Assembly: GCF_947172395.1 (NCBI RefSeq) | Contig: NC_069084.1 | Span: forward strand, 2,481,107 to 2,545,106 | DNA from: Bicyclus anynana | Lineage: Eukaryota; Arthropoda; Insecta; Lepidoptera; Nymphalidae | Reading direction: 5' to 3' | DNA: 64,000 bases | In this document: positions 21,396 through 33,191 of the stretch, piece after piece | Layout: each line of letters begins with the position of its first letter | Position numbering within the stretch: the first letter of the stretch is position 1 | Notes under the pieces: generated by a model | What the model was told of the DNA's origin: nothing | Database searches by the model: none | Seen by the model: the letters and a program-made list of their open reading frames with translations, nothing else | Position numbers and translations under genes: made by a program

Positions 21396-23967
21396 ATAGA
21401 GATAATTGGAAATTATATTACCAAACCATCACCTGGGAAACAATGTTATTGATATTATTATAATAACTAAATTAAATAATCAATGAATCATCACTGCAAT
21501 GCTGTATATGAATATGTCACAAAAGAAACATGATGTCTGTGAACGCGGTACCGTAGTTCATTCTTGTTCGTCGAACTTGCGCGTACGTGTTGTAACGGAC
21601 AAAACAAAACACAGAAATAATGAGCTCTTCGGGACGTATATCGTTGCAAGGGATGTAGACAGTTGGATAATTCTTAACGAACTGGGTTTATTCAAAAATC
21701 TGTCAAAACTGACAGTTGCCCTTGAACGTTATACATTCCGTTGTTTGCTCGGCCCATTTATTTTATTAAATACATACAATAAGGTCGGGATTTTCTTTAT
21801 AAATATAATAATAATTTGCGTCGCTAACACGTGTAGAGCCGCCTTTTCTCGCGGTGAGGCCGGGTATGCACGTATTTCACGTAATTTGGTATGCATGCAG
21901 CAAGCGCTCGCCGCCAGAGAGACACGGGATTTGTTGTGTTGCCATTATTATAATATATACGTAATTATACTACGTGTTGTGGGATTTCACGTACACATGA
22001 GCACTACAACTACAGAATAAGTCTCAATAACTTTCATGTTGTTATTACTTGAAGATGGGAAAAATATTTTTATCATACCTAGTTGTTTGTTAAAGTAATC
22101 TTCGGTAGGTATATGTTATTGAATAAAATAGGTATAAGTTAAAAAGCGCGAAAAATTTTACTTTTGCGAAAACTTACCTTGACTTCATTAATAGGTTTGA
22201 CTAAAAGTCTAGTTAGATTAATGATGACTATAAATCAGTTAGTACCTATATAAACTTTTTGCAAAAAGATCTTGACATTTTGCTTAGCGCTTTATTTCTG
22301 AATTAGTACATGATGCAAAAAAAATCTACACACTTGGCTTGGCGTTTTTCCTCTCACTCCAAAAATTGTTCCAAAACCATCCCATACATTTTGCGGTAAA
22401 ATGAAATAGTAAACTATGCAATAGATGGGAGACGTTTACACAAACAAGTATCTCTAAAATCACTTCACCCACACACACATAAAAAAATTAAGCATTCATT
22501 CGATATTATCTGATTGTGTATTTAAAGGCCGATTCCAATTTTACTCCTCGTTTTTATTGCACCTACGTACTCGCACGTAAAATAATTCGATAACCCTCCG
22601 TCGGCTCATCAAGTACAAAGCCAAGTGGAGTCGACCTCTTTATTCCGAACGCTGAGAAATTCACAAGTGAAACTCCAGTAAAGGTGAAACTTCGCTAACG
22701 TTAGGACGAGTGGAGTAATGAGTCTATTAGGGACTTGGCCCGCAAATTTGTATAATGCCTGTTCTTGTTGTGAATAGTTGGTTGTTAGTTGTAAGACACT
22801 CGTCTCCACCGACAGCACTCATTTGTTATGAGTGTAACGTTAAATATATCAATGTAAGTGAGAAGTTATTAGATAAGCTCCGAACAAGCTTGTTGGTGTG
22901 CTATACTAAGTATCTACTAAGATTTAAGGCTAGTTACACAAGAGAAGATATAACGAGAGGTTTATCGAGTGCCAGTGAAGTACCTAATCATCGTGAACAG
23001 ACAAACAGAGTGGTATGGAAATTTCGCCCCATTCACGATTTGCATTTGAGACAAGACGTATACGATGTCCGAGAAGCAATCTACTATGACGGAACGGTAG
23101 CAGCGTCAGTGATTGTACCATCATTTTGTGATAGAGGAAACTCCTCGCGCAGGTCCCAGGCCATGTGACATTGGGTGTAGGTTTAAGGTATACCTTTAGA
23201 ATGCATTGACACTCACCTCCCTTGCCCCACATATTCTCCATGCCCACATTAAACAATTTATAACCAATAATTACAATTAAAACATTATCAATATTTACAA
23301 CACAAAACATTATTAATAATTACAATGAAACACTATTGCAAAAATCACTAACGCGACCAACAGCGTGACGGTGTCCACGCTGCCTAACAAATAACTGAGA
23401 TCAAGTCATCGAAAACCATCACATATTTATACCATCACTGTTGCAACAACTTTGAACAAATACTTCCCCTCCACAATAACATAAATAATAAATGTCAATA
23501 CTACCCGTAATCGAGGAACTCGTAACATACCAAAATGGATTCATTGAGTTAGAAGTGAAAATGCAATAAACCGATACAGATAGATAAATCATCATTAGAA
23601 TGTTTTATTTTTCACCTAAACCTAATGTCTTTCACTCTTAAGTATACAAATTCATAAGTATATAAGTAGGTAGGCGAAGGTTTTTGGTTTGACATAGAGA
23701 AAAATAGCAACAAACAAACATATACGCCTTGAAAATATGACCTATCGAAATAAATTCCAAAGGTATTTCGAAAATTAATTTCGTAGACCATCCTTATCCG
23801 TTTACAAATAGAGGTCCCCAACTACTTCAAGCATGGAAAACATTTTGACTTGCGTTAGAAAGGGTTTAGAGGAAAATTCACGAGCAAATTTCTCATAACC
23901 ACTTCAATGGATGCTAGAACAGATTCGGTAAACGCTTTTATCGCTTTATCAAGTTCCGCGCCGAAGT
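21396..23967. other. noncoding with two longer chance-length open frames
   Basis: A 173-codon frame (21499-22020) and a 137-codon frame (22755-23168) have no recognisable domain. The second begins with a weak signal-like stretch and ICYECN, followed at 22852 by GTAAGT; see findings. No repeats recognised. Confidence 0.3.
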
Positions 23968-24135
23968 TTAGACAGGATAAAGCCGATCTCTTTATTTCAT
24001 CAAACACCGAATTCGCCCGTGGAACTTTAGTATTAGAAACTTTGCTGCTTTGGCTACATTAGAGCCGATTGGAGTAGGTATATTATAGGAATGAGGTTAT
24101 GTTAATGTCGGTAGTAAATTACCGACACGTCTGTT
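23968..24135. repeat. left copy of a 170-bp direct repeat
   Basis: TTTATTTCATCAAACACCGA, GTGGAACTTTAGTATTAGAA and GTCGGTAGTAAATTACC recur at 24715-24890. About 580 bp separate the copies. Confidence 0.8.
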
Positions 24136-24560
24136 TTTAACCCTGACGCAGAAGCGACAGGGTGTTAGAAGTTTGACGTGGCTGTGTGTGTCGTGTGTGT
24201 GTATGTGAGTGCGTGTCTGTCAGTGGTATTATAGCTCATGAACGGTTGAATTTGATTTTGGTTTATGTTTATAAAGAGAATTATTCGGGAGTGTTCTTAG
24301 CTATATTTGATGTATTGCTGAAAAATAAAACATTTAAGTTGATAATAATCAGTCCAAGATGGCCGCCGTCACAAAATAGCGTACCTACTACATATTCTTT
24401 TTGTCAAAACTCCCTCATTATGGGTATCAAATGAACGGGCTTGACTAGTAGAATACATTAATGACAATTTTAAAATTCAATATGGCCGCCACCTCAAAAA
24501 GTCGACTCTCATTTTTTATTTGAGAGTTATTTTTTATTTTTATTAGTTTTTTATTTTTTA
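24136..24560 (+). repeat. unclassified interspersed repeat
   Basis: Begins ACCCTGACGCAGAAGCGACA, then GTTTGACGTGGCTGTGTGTG, GTCCAAGATGGCCGCCGTCA and a second ATGGCCGCCACC. This order is familiar from lepidopteran repeats, probably LINE 3' sequence, but I cannot assign it firmly. Confidence 0.45.
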
Positions 24561-24714
24561 TTTTTTATTAGTTATTGTTATTGGCAATTCTTATATTTTT
24601 TTTGAAAGAAATTGGTCTTTTATTATTGTCAATGTCACTAATAATAGTAGAACTAGTAATAAATCAATAATGTTTCAGTTACTGTGATGGTTAATAAATG
24701 TGAAACATCTATTG

Positions 24715-24890
24715 GTTTAGACAGGATAAAGCCTAGATAAAGATAAGATCGCTTTATTTCATCAAACACCGAATTCGCTCGTGGAACTTTAGTATTAGAA
24801 ACTTTGGCAACATTAGAGCCGATTGAAGTATTATTATAGAATTGAGGCCTAGGATCGTCGGTAGTAAATTACCCGCGCGTCTGTTTTTGG
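24715..24890. repeat. right copy of the 170-bp direct repeat
   Basis: Matches 23968-24135 with small indels. Confidence 0.8.
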
Positions 24891-25106
24891 CAATTGTAAT
24901 AAATTTTCTTGAGAGAAATAGCTCAACTAGTAATGGATTAGGTAATAAGGTACTTTTTTATTTATAAAAACATCAATAGTAGAACTACTCGATAATGTTT
25001 TTATGATGGTAATTATTGAAGGAATTTAGATAACAGAACTTAAATTTATAATAATAAATTATCTTAGGCCATATAAAGTAAAATATATAGGGCCTTAGCC
25101 TACCTT

Positions 25107-25165
25107 AAAGAAGGGAAAGTCCTTACAAGAGGCTATGCCCAGCCGTGGACTGATGATGATGATGA
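25107..25165 (+). repeat. RTE-type LINE tail
   Basis: AAGAGGCTATGCCCAGCCGT and GGAC followed by TGATGATGATGATGAT is the usual 3' end of lepidopteran RTE LINEs. Confidence 0.65.
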
Positions 25166-25186
25166 TAATCAAGTTGATTATTTAAT

Positions 25187-25814
25187 AATGTATACATAAG
25201 TTACTTTATTTGTTTATACAGGGTGCTCGGGAGGATTTTCCATAACTCTGGCGTTTTAATTATTTTTCAGTAAAGATTACCGAAAAGTAATTACAAATGT
25301 TCAAGGAGCATGTATTCTAAAATTAATATTTTCGGGGTAAATAATATTTCTTTTGTAAATAGATCTTAAAATGTGTCGCGTTTATGGGACACATCCTTAT
25401 AATTATGACGTAACCAAGTTAGACACATTTTAAAATGCATTAGATAAAGGCGTGTGTTACATGGATAGTCGGAATTATTTTAATTACTTTGTATGAAAAC
25501 ATAAAAAGTTTTTATTTTTAGTTAAAAAATATTAGTTTTTACAAATGCCGCGGGAACCATGATTTTTCCCGGGATGAAAAGTAAGCCTATGTGTTAATCC
25601 AGAGTAAAATATATTTGCATTCCAAATATCAGCCAAATCGCTTCAGTAGCCGCAGCGTAAAAGAGTAACAAACATACTTACACACTTTCACACTTACACA
25701 CAAACTTTCGCCTTTATAATATTAGTGTGATGGGATGTTCTCAACTCCTTGAAGTTATGGGAAATACTCCCGAGCACCCTGTATAAACGAATAAATTAAC
25801 TTATGTATACATTT
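25187..25814. mobile_element. foldback-type DNA element with long inverted repeats, carrying a nested HEL-B
   Basis: Outer inverted repeats begin AATGTATACATAAGTTA and continue through TTATACAGGGTGCTCGGGAG to about CCATAACT, roughly 80 bp each with mismatches. A HEL-B-like copy (25530-25735) fills part of the interior. No transposase remains. Confidence 0.75.
25530..25735 (-). mobile_element. HEL-B element nested in the foldback element
   Basis: Plus strand: GCCGCGGGAACCATGATTTT, TGTGTTAATCCAGAGTAAAA, CAGCCAAATCGCTTCAGTAG and finally TTTATAATATTAGTGTGA. The GGACGAAGTCGCGGGCGTCC end is missing. Confidence 0.7.
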
Positions 25815-26079
25815 ATATTATTAGCAAAAGGCTAAGTTGATTGAAAATACGTTAAACGCAACGAAAAATAAACTATAATTTAACTTTCCTCCTTCCTATT
25901 TTAGTTGAAAATTCCTCCGAGCAATTTCGTAAGAAGCGCTTTGATATACGGTTGTGTAGCTAAAGGATGTGGCAACTGCTTTTATCGGCTCATTAGCCAT
26001 ACACTGAGCTTCAATTTCCTTCGCATATTTATGCAGAATATTGTAATACATTGAGGTTATTGTGCACTAATTTAAACTC
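25815..26079. other. noncoding, nothing recognised
   Basis: No exon or repeat seen. Confidence 0.4.
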
Positions 26080-26150
26080 TCGACTCGAACCAAAGACTGC
26101 GTGGTCCGAAACCTTATGGTGACCACCACTGAACCAATGAAGCAGTTAGT
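26080..26150 (-). repeat. SINE-C head
   Basis: Minus strand: CTAACTGCTTCATTGGTTCA, GTGGTGGTCACCATAAGG and GGTTCGAGTCGAGAG (box B). The body is not recognisable. Confidence 0.6.
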
Positions 26151-26809
26151 TTTTTTTCCAAATTTTGTTGTACTACTTAAATTATGATGATGAATATAAT
26201 TTGCATTATGGCGCCTAAAGATTGGTATAGCACCTACGATTATGTATGTACCTGTCTAACAACCAGTTTCTTCATGTAAAGCTAAAGTAACAGTAAAAGT
26301 AGTAAGTAGTAAAGAAGACTTTATTTTTCAGTGAATAAGACCGTCACTTTTGATTTATGACGTTACTTTGACTGTTACTTGCGATGAAGAAACTGGCCGT
26401 AAGCCATGAAGATAATTATATTTTTAGTAAAAAAATATTGATTAGTATGTATATGTGATTAACAGCCAAAAAAGCATTCAAACAATATCTGATAACCTTC
26501 ACTTTTTTAATCTGAAAAGGCACAGTGCTGTATAGATAGGTATCTACGCACCTACAGCCTCCGTTTCATATTCCTTTTAATATCACCCAATCTCGAGACG
26601 GTGAAATTTCGGTAAAATGACGGTCAAGTGCGTATAGAACATGCGCTCGAAGGGTTCCGTGCCATTACCTACGGCATACTGAAAAAATCTTCTAAATTAT
26701 CTAAATGTATTTACATATTGTATACAAATATTAAAAAAATACTATAAAATTACTAAACCTAACATGCATTATGGTTATTTCGTAAAATTTTCACGAGGGA
26801 TAAATAATA
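26151..26809. other. noncoding, nothing recognised
   Basis: AT-rich sequence without exon or repeat that I can name. Confidence 0.4.
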
Positions 26810-26961
26810 ATATTTTCCTCCTTTACGCTGTGGGTACTGAAGCGATTTGGCTGAAATTTGGAATGGAATTAGATTTCTTTTCATCCCGGAAAAATCCATG
26901 GTTCTCGTGGGATTTGTGAAAAAGTGAATTCGACGCGGGCGAAGTAACGGGCGTCCGCTAG
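26810..26961 (+). mobile_element. HEL-B element, 5'-truncated
   Basis: TACTGAAGCGATTTGGCTGA, TCCCGGAAAAATCCATGGTT and the 3' end CGGGCGTCCGCTAG followed by T. Confidence 0.75.
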
Positions 26962-27769
26962 TAATATTATAATAAAGCTTAATAAAATTTCGTCTCTGAG
27001 ACCTATCTAGAAAAACTTTGATGGGTATCTGACTTGGGAAATGAACCTTTAGCCCAGATATTTTTATGTACGAATCTAATGTGTTCGTACATAAGTTTTG
27101 CTTTCCATTATAATACAGAGAACCCTATATTTATTTCCTCGAGAAGATTCTTATTCATATAAGGTCTAAAGAACGGGCTTCCCGGCTGAATCTCTTGATG
27201 AAACATCATTTTACGGAAATAAAATACCTACTGTCAGAGGGAGAAATCTTTTAAACGAAGTTTTATGGTTGGGTCTCTCGCAGTGACGTGCTTAAGGTTT
27301 ATGCTGCACTATACGTAGAAATTGTACAAAGTGGAAAATTCTTTCTTCATTACAGTTTTGTAATGAGACTTCAGGGTAAGTAGGGCATTTTTTTATCTAC
27401 GTAGTGCGTGCCACTGGTCTCCTGGTATTTAAGGTCTAAAATATCCTTCGGGGCTTGAATTGAACGAGTATTTGTGCTATAAGCTCGGATTGTTTGGATT
27501 GCACAAATATTTTGAAGCCTCAGGGCATTTATGAAAGTTCGGAACGCCATACGCTCGCATACGCATACCTTTTCATAATACCTAAGAGTACGTACATAGG
27601 TATTCTATCTTCCTGACGGTTTGCTGAATATGGCTTATATCGCTCGGTGGTCAAACACTGAATCTGTCAAACGTTACTTTGTGAAAATCTACATAAATCA
27701 CAAACAAACATTTCCAAGACAGGAACTTCCTTACGGAATATATACTTTTATTCATGACCATATTGACCA
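26962..27769. other. noncoding, nothing recognised
   Basis: Contains a small hairpin TTATGTACGAA...TTCGTACATAA at about 27064-27094; otherwise nothing. Confidence 0.4.
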
Positions 27770-27963
27770 TATAGTGATAACCCAGTTGATATGACCTCTG
27801 CCTCCGATTCTAGAGGGTGTAGGTTCAAATCCGGTCCGGGGCATGCACCTCCAACTTTTCTGATATTAAACTAATTGAACTTTTTTGATGTTAAATATCA
27901 CGTGTCTCAAACGGCGAAGGAAAAACATCGTGAGGAAACCTACATACATGAGAATTTTGTAGG
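27770..27963 (+). mobile_element. SINE-B, 3'-truncated
   Basis: Head GTGATAACCCAGTTGATATG, box B GGTTCAAATCC, then TATCACGTGTCTCAAACGGC and GTGAGGAAACC. The 3' third is absent. Confidence 0.8.
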
Positions 27964-28436
27964 CACCTATGTGATATTAATGGCGAGTTGGAAAAGGTAC
28001 GAACGTGACGAACCTTCGTGGTGGAACGTTTTTCTTCCAGGCCATCTTCCAGACTTCGGTGCATCCGATAACAAACAGGCCCTATAATTTATTGTAATGA
28101 AAAGAATCGATTTTAGGATTCTGTACCCAAAGGGTAAATCGGACCTTCGTCTGTCTGTCACCAGGCAGTATCTTATGAACCGTGATATTTAGATGACATA
28201 ACGTACACGTACGTACATATTTTTCACAGATGATCATGATGAATTTGTAGACGCTATAACAAAACAAATATTCAAGGGGGCTCCCACATAACATTATCTC
28301 GTTTGTTGAATGGGATTAAATAATGGTACAGAACCCTTCGTGTGCGGGTCCGACCCGCACTTTCAAAATAGATATGTGGGCAAACAAACTTTCAACCTTT
28401 ACAAAATGAGGTATGTGTAGGTGCGGCTAAGGGATC
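27964..28436. other. noncoding, nothing recognised
   Basis: Only short motif-free open frames. Confidence 0.35.
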
Positions 28437-28761
28437 CCGCACACGGGTCACCGGCCACAACTACAAATGGCCTATTTCCTGTAGTTTTCATACATTTTAT
28501 ATGGACTCACCGCACACGGTTGATGCCAGTGGCCGCCACACGCTACAATCATCGCGCTCGCTTCATGTGGCCCGCACCAGCCACAAAACATTACAACAAG
28601 CCACTCGCGCGATTATGCATGTATGGGTTAAAATGTAGCACCACCGACCACAACTGTCTACCACCGGCCACAAGTGGCTGTCGCGCGCTTCAGCTACTTT
28701 TGTGGCCCCTTCTTGCTTCTTGTAGCGGCGTTTGTGGCTGACGCGTGTGGCCCGTGTGCGG
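28437..28761. mobile_element. GC-rich inverted-repeat element with CCACAA subterminal repeats
   Basis: The ends CCGCACACGGG and CCCGTGTGCGG are inverted. The interior has many GGCCACAA / TTGTGGC motifs in both orientations (CCGGCCACAACTAC, CCGGCCACAAGTGG, GTTTGTGGC). Open frames here are by-products of the GC content. No clear target duplication. Superfamily unknown; hAT-like by its subterminal repeats. Confidence 0.6.
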
Positions 28762-30478
28762 CGATACTAAATTGCACTGTACCTACACTGAATGAGCTAC
28801 CCAACAATGAAGAATTAATTAGACGCCTCCCTGATTTGCATATTACAACCGCTCGTCCTCCCGAGCTCATAATATAAAAACACTTCAAACAAATACGACA
28901 ACACAAAGACATAATACAAGGAGGGAAGCTTTTAAGAAGGCAGCAATCTGTTGGCGCTGAGTAAATAAGACTTCTTTTGATTACTTATGCAGATTTATGC
29001 GTGATTTCGAGGTTTTTTTTGTTGCTTTCATGTTGGAAAAATACCTTTTGCCGTCTGAAGAATGATTTGTTACTTTCTCGGACCTAAATAAAAGCAGCGT
29101 TGCGTTTTTTTTAATTGGCTTTTTCGCCAACGCGAATTCTAATAATGAAATGATGTATCACTAACTCGATCGCTTTACAATAATGAAACCCACCGACCTT
29201 CATTCATTTGATGATCATTCCAGTCATTTGATGATTTTCATAGCAGATGTTTTTCTATAATTCAAGTTGTACTAGCGAACGTACTAATGTTACTGAAGCT
29301 CAGTTGATTTCATCCTCTGAAAGACAGCGATTTAGCTTATAAACCACGAAGTCTGATTTGTAGGCTTCGGCTGTGGCAAGTTATCACTATACCGTCAAAG
29401 ACGTTACAAACTTTCATATAGTGTTTGTTCTACGATACTTCAGATACGACAATACTCGTATCTAGAAAGAACTCGAAAGTCTAGGATGTAGGTAATAACT
29501 GCAATTCATCCAAGTTAGCGTGATGCTTTTAAGAGTGCGTCCTCCTCACTTAAAATCAGGTGAGATTACAATGTTCATTTATCAATGCGTCGTAAGGTCA
29601 CGTTCTGTACCGAAGAGATCGTTATCAAAGTTACACGTATCGATTACTGAATTTCGACAATCAAGTAACCATGTCATGCTACATCTGCTGACCCTTTTAA
29701 GGCTTCCGTAACCTAATAATTATGTTTAGCATTTATAAGGTAACTGGTAGTAATATCAGCCACTGAAATATAAACTTTATTATGAACATTGTACATCACA
29801 GTTTAGATTGTTAACCGATTGTATTCGTGCTTCACCCTTGTTGACTTCGAAAGGTAAACTGCGCCTTTCAACATTATTGAATGAAGTGACCTATATTTTG
29901 ATATATTGATTTATTCGAGCTTATATTTTCTAATTCAAAAGGTTCCTGGTGCATTTATAGCTTATTGAATGTTATTTCTATGCACTAAGCAAATAGATGA
30001 ATGAATAAGGAACATTGAAGTGGATGATATTGACATAAAATATTTGCTGTTAAAAAAAGGTTATTTTACAACAAAGTTGATGAGGATAACCCAAATGAAC
30101 AGTGACCAAATGGTATCGGTATGGAAGTTGCTACTACGAAATAGAATTGACAGTATGCTGACAAGATTTACACTCAAATCTATATTTGGTGGTATAAAGT
30201 TCACCTTTTGTTTTTTTTTTTTATTGCTGGAAACATTTATGTCATTGGTTCACAAAAACGACGGCAATCATTTCTAACGTCTGACATGTTAAAAAAGCAG
30301 ACGTCACAATCATAAAATGTACACACACAGAAATGTAGAGTCATCCCTCGGGGGTCGGAATGATAAAAGCATACAAAAGCAAAACTTGTCCATCTTCGAA
30401 ATTGCACGTCATTTGTTGACTCTCCATGTTATGTTCACGGAAAAGATGGATTTGTTCTCATGTATGTGTATGTAGCTA
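28762..30478. other. noncoding; faint SINE-A traces
   Basis: Faint SINE-A remnants at 29361-29400 (GTAGGCTTCGGCTGTGGCAA) and 29510-29575. Short open frames lack motifs. Confidence 0.35.
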
Positions 30479-30650
30479 ACCGTAATAGTCCAGTGGGTTC
30501 GAAACCGATGGGGATGGGAACAACTTTTCAATTGTGTGCATTTTAAGAAATTAAATATCACGTGTCTCAAACGGTGAAGGAAAACATCGCGAGGAAACCT
30601 GCATACCAGAGAATTTTTGTAAAGTCTGCCTCTCATAACCAATATAATAA
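30479..30650 (+). repeat. SINE-B, internally deleted
   Basis: CGTAATAGTCCAGTGGGTTC joins the head directly to box B, then AACTTTTCAATTGTGTGCAT, AAATATCACGTGTCTCAAAC and GCGAGGAAACCTGCATACC. Confidence 0.75.
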
Positions 30651-30701
30651 TACCCAAATTCGGAAATATAGGTAACAGTCGTAATTAGTAATTTGCCAAT
30701 G

Positions 30702-30835
30702 CTTTTTTATTCTTTGACAATTGAACCCTTTACTGCGATCACACCTGATGATAAGAGATGATGCAAGTCTAAGTTGAAAGCGGACTTCCTTGGAAGAGGC
30801 ACAAGTTTATTCAACTTGTACCTCCGCCGACCTTT
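30702..30835 (-). repeat. SINE-A 3' part, diverged
   Basis: Plus strand: TTTTTTATTCTTTGACAATT, CTGCGATCACACCTGATG and GATGATGCAAGTCTAAGTTG, the reverse complement of the SINE-A tail. Confidence 0.6.
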
Positions 30836-31214
30836 TTTTACAACAATAATTTATTAACATTTAAGACTGCCAGCGTCCTCTTTCACGCCTAATTAAGCAA
30901 AATTCTTGATTTAGAAGAGAACATGAAGATAAAAGAGAACTTTCGGTATTGACTGTGGTAGCTGCCATTTGGATTAATGGCTCATCGCTGCTTAACATGC
31001 TGTCGTGACGAGGGCACACCTCTCGATATGAGACACGTACGAAATGAAAATTCCACGTCACATGTCTCACATACACCTTACAAATAAGAGGCAAAGGCAG
31101 ACGGGTAACTGTTTGATAGGCCAAGACAGAGAACTCATATTAACCATCAAGTGAAGAAAACTATGCTTTTAGTGATCACTTTGCCTAGTTACTATTTTTT
31201 CTGAGTGTGTAAGT

Positions 31215-31375
31215 GTTGTAGGATCCTTTATCGGACGGCGTCACCAGGGCAGAAGCGTCGGCTGATGGGGCCCGAAGGGAGACATAGAAGAGTGGACGGA
31301 ACGCTCTAAAGGCGTTAGTGTTTGCTGAAAGTGCCGCCAAGGATGTAAGTGGTTGGATGCTGTAGGACTCGCATA
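31215..31375 (+). repeat. unclassified repeat (GATGGGGCCCGAA family)
   Basis: GGCGTCACCAGGGCAGAAGC, CTGATGGGGCCCGAAGG and CTCTAAAGGCGTTAGTG. Related copies are at 36950-37085 and 60520-60625. Probably a LINE or LTR fragment; not identified. Confidence 0.5.
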
Positions 31376-32036
31376 TTAACTTAACTTACTTAACATATTA
31401 ACCACCAAACTTCAGTTCAATAATGGCACAGTAGGATGATAATTACAAAAGTAAAAATAGTAGAACTCTTTATAAGTTTTTCTTTTACTTTTACTTCCAA
31501 ACTTTGTTGCAGATTGAATTTTTGCCAGTGAACTTTTTTCACAAAAAGCTTAACAAACCTATGATACATTCTTTGACTCAGCTGCCTTTGCAGTGCATTG
31601 CAATAGATGGATATGACATGTTATAAGTACATACTATCTGCTTGTTCCGCTAACTTTCGCGACAAAAATAGTTTTCAGGTGCACATAGATCAAAGAACAT
31701 GCACGGTTTCAGAACGTTTTACCCTGTTTGTCGTTACACACAAAATTGCCCTCTAATGGCCAATTTCCGTACTTTAGGATGCTCGATCACAGTTGGCATG
31801 ATGATATGAGATATGTATTATGCACACTCGCAGTATCAAAATAATTCTTATTATAGAATTTCACTAGGTTCAGTAAAGAATTACAGAATTCGACATTACT
31901 GGGTATAAAACGTAGGTACAATATGATGTAGTTGTCAAAAAGCTTTTTTAAAGTAAAGGAAACGATTTCGTATATTTTTTCAGATTTTGCCAGATTTTTC
32001 ATTAACGCTGCTCTATTTGTTGTAGCGTGCATTTAT
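31376..32036. other. noncoding, nothing recognised
   Basis: No exon or repeat seen. Confidence 0.4.
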
Positions 32037-32170
32037 ATAGCCTTCCTTGATAAATGGACTATCCAACATTAATTCATAACACTTTTTTCTATTCATTCCA
32101 CTAGTTCCTGAGATCACCGTGTTCAACCAAACAAACGAACAAACGCCTCAGCTTTATATAATATTTAAAG
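32037..32170 (-). repeat. HEL-A fragment
   Basis: Plus strand: TAGCCTTCCTTGATAAATGG, CACTAGTTCCTGAGATCACC, ACAAACGAACAAACGCCTCA and GCTTTATATAATATT. The GC hairpin end is missing. Confidence 0.65.
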
Positions 32171-32173
32171 TAT

Positions 32174-32350
32174 CTTCATTCATCATCATTATTATCAACC
32201 CATATTCGGCTCACTGCTGAGCTCGAGTCTCCCCTCAGATGAAATGTCCTAAGCCAATATAGTCCAATACGCTGGCCCAATGCCAATGCCAAGAAAAGAA
32301 AAATGCCACGACGTTTTTCCTTCACCGTTTGAGACTCGTATTATTTAATC
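32174..32350 (-). repeat. SINE-B 3' part
   Basis: Plus strand: TCATCATCATTATTATCAAC, CGGCTCACTGCTGAGCTCGA and TTTTTCCTTCACCGTTTGAG. The tRNA head is missing. Confidence 0.75.
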
Positions 32351-32825
32351 GTATTTTTTTAATAAATAATTTAATATTTATTATGATAAATATTTTATAG
32401 TTTCCTATTGTACGAGAAAGTACGACAATCATACTGATATTTTAAAAAAAGTTCATTTACATTACTAAATTACCTACTAATCTAAAATTAGATTTCCGGC
32501 TTGCTTTTACAGAACGATCCGAAAGATTACTCTGAAAGTTCTACCTTTTGATTTTCGGGCCGTAATTATATTTGGAAGAGTTCGTAATATCGGAGCCACG
32601 GGTTGAGTGGTCATTTCATACCGAATCCTTTCCATATCTGGGACAAATCTATACCGATTTCTGTAATTCTCTTCCTTTATCTTTTGACAAAGATTAATTT
32701 CAAAAGTTGGACTTTAGTTACAAATATTCCATTTTTGGAAGACGCTTTGGATTTGCTTCTAGTAGTACAATTGCTTTTAAATGTGAAACTGTAGAAGCGT
32801 CAGCAAATCATAATCAGTTTATATT
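32351..32825. other. noncoding, nothing recognised
   Basis: AT-rich; short open frame at 32603-32794 without motif. Confidence 0.35.
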
Positions 32826-32998
32826 CGTAGTTCCTGTTCCCGTGAGAATATGGGGATAAAATCTGACACTCACAAATAACGTGGCTTTTACTACTATTAA
32901 AGATATTTCAAAATCGGTTCAGTATATCCACAGATTTTCCCCTACAATACTACTAACTTATTAAAGAGACAACTCTTATTTATTAAATTAGTATAGAT
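32826..32998 (-). repeat. HEL-A-related fragment
   Basis: Plus strand: TAGTTCCTGTTCCCGTGAGA, ATGGGGATAAAATC and TTTATTAAATTAGTATAGAT, an old copy with the 5' end still readable. Confidence 0.5.
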
Positions 32999-33103
32999 TA
33001 TTTATCTGTGAGTGATAGCTATGCGGCCTATGCGTACATGTCATTGTAAGCTACGGTTTTTTGGTAGACTGTTCCAATCATACGACTATCTCAGTTTTAT
33101 TCT

Positions 33104-33191
33104 AATTATACTCAGAGGCACAATTATCCGCCCACTTTAATTACTCGCATCATATTAAAGTTGGCGGATAATTGTGCCTCTGAGTATAATT
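33104..33191. mobile_element. 88-bp hairpin MITE
   Basis: Arms 33104-33141 and 33154-33191 (38 bp, one mismatch, outer sequence AATTATACTCAGAGGCACAA) surround a 12-base loop. Sharp limits suggest a minimal MITE. Confidence 0.85.

Noticed and set aside
21499..22020. 173-codon open frame
   Set aside because: No domain, signal or splice context recognised; an open frame this long can occur by chance in 64 kb.
23968..24890. LTR retrotransposon with 170-bp LTRs
   Set aside because: No TG...CA ends, no primer-binding site or polypurine tract, and no gag or pol remnants between the copies.
28421..28741. 106-codon open frame
   Set aside because: Coincides with the GC-rich inverted-repeat element and its repeated CCACAA motifs.
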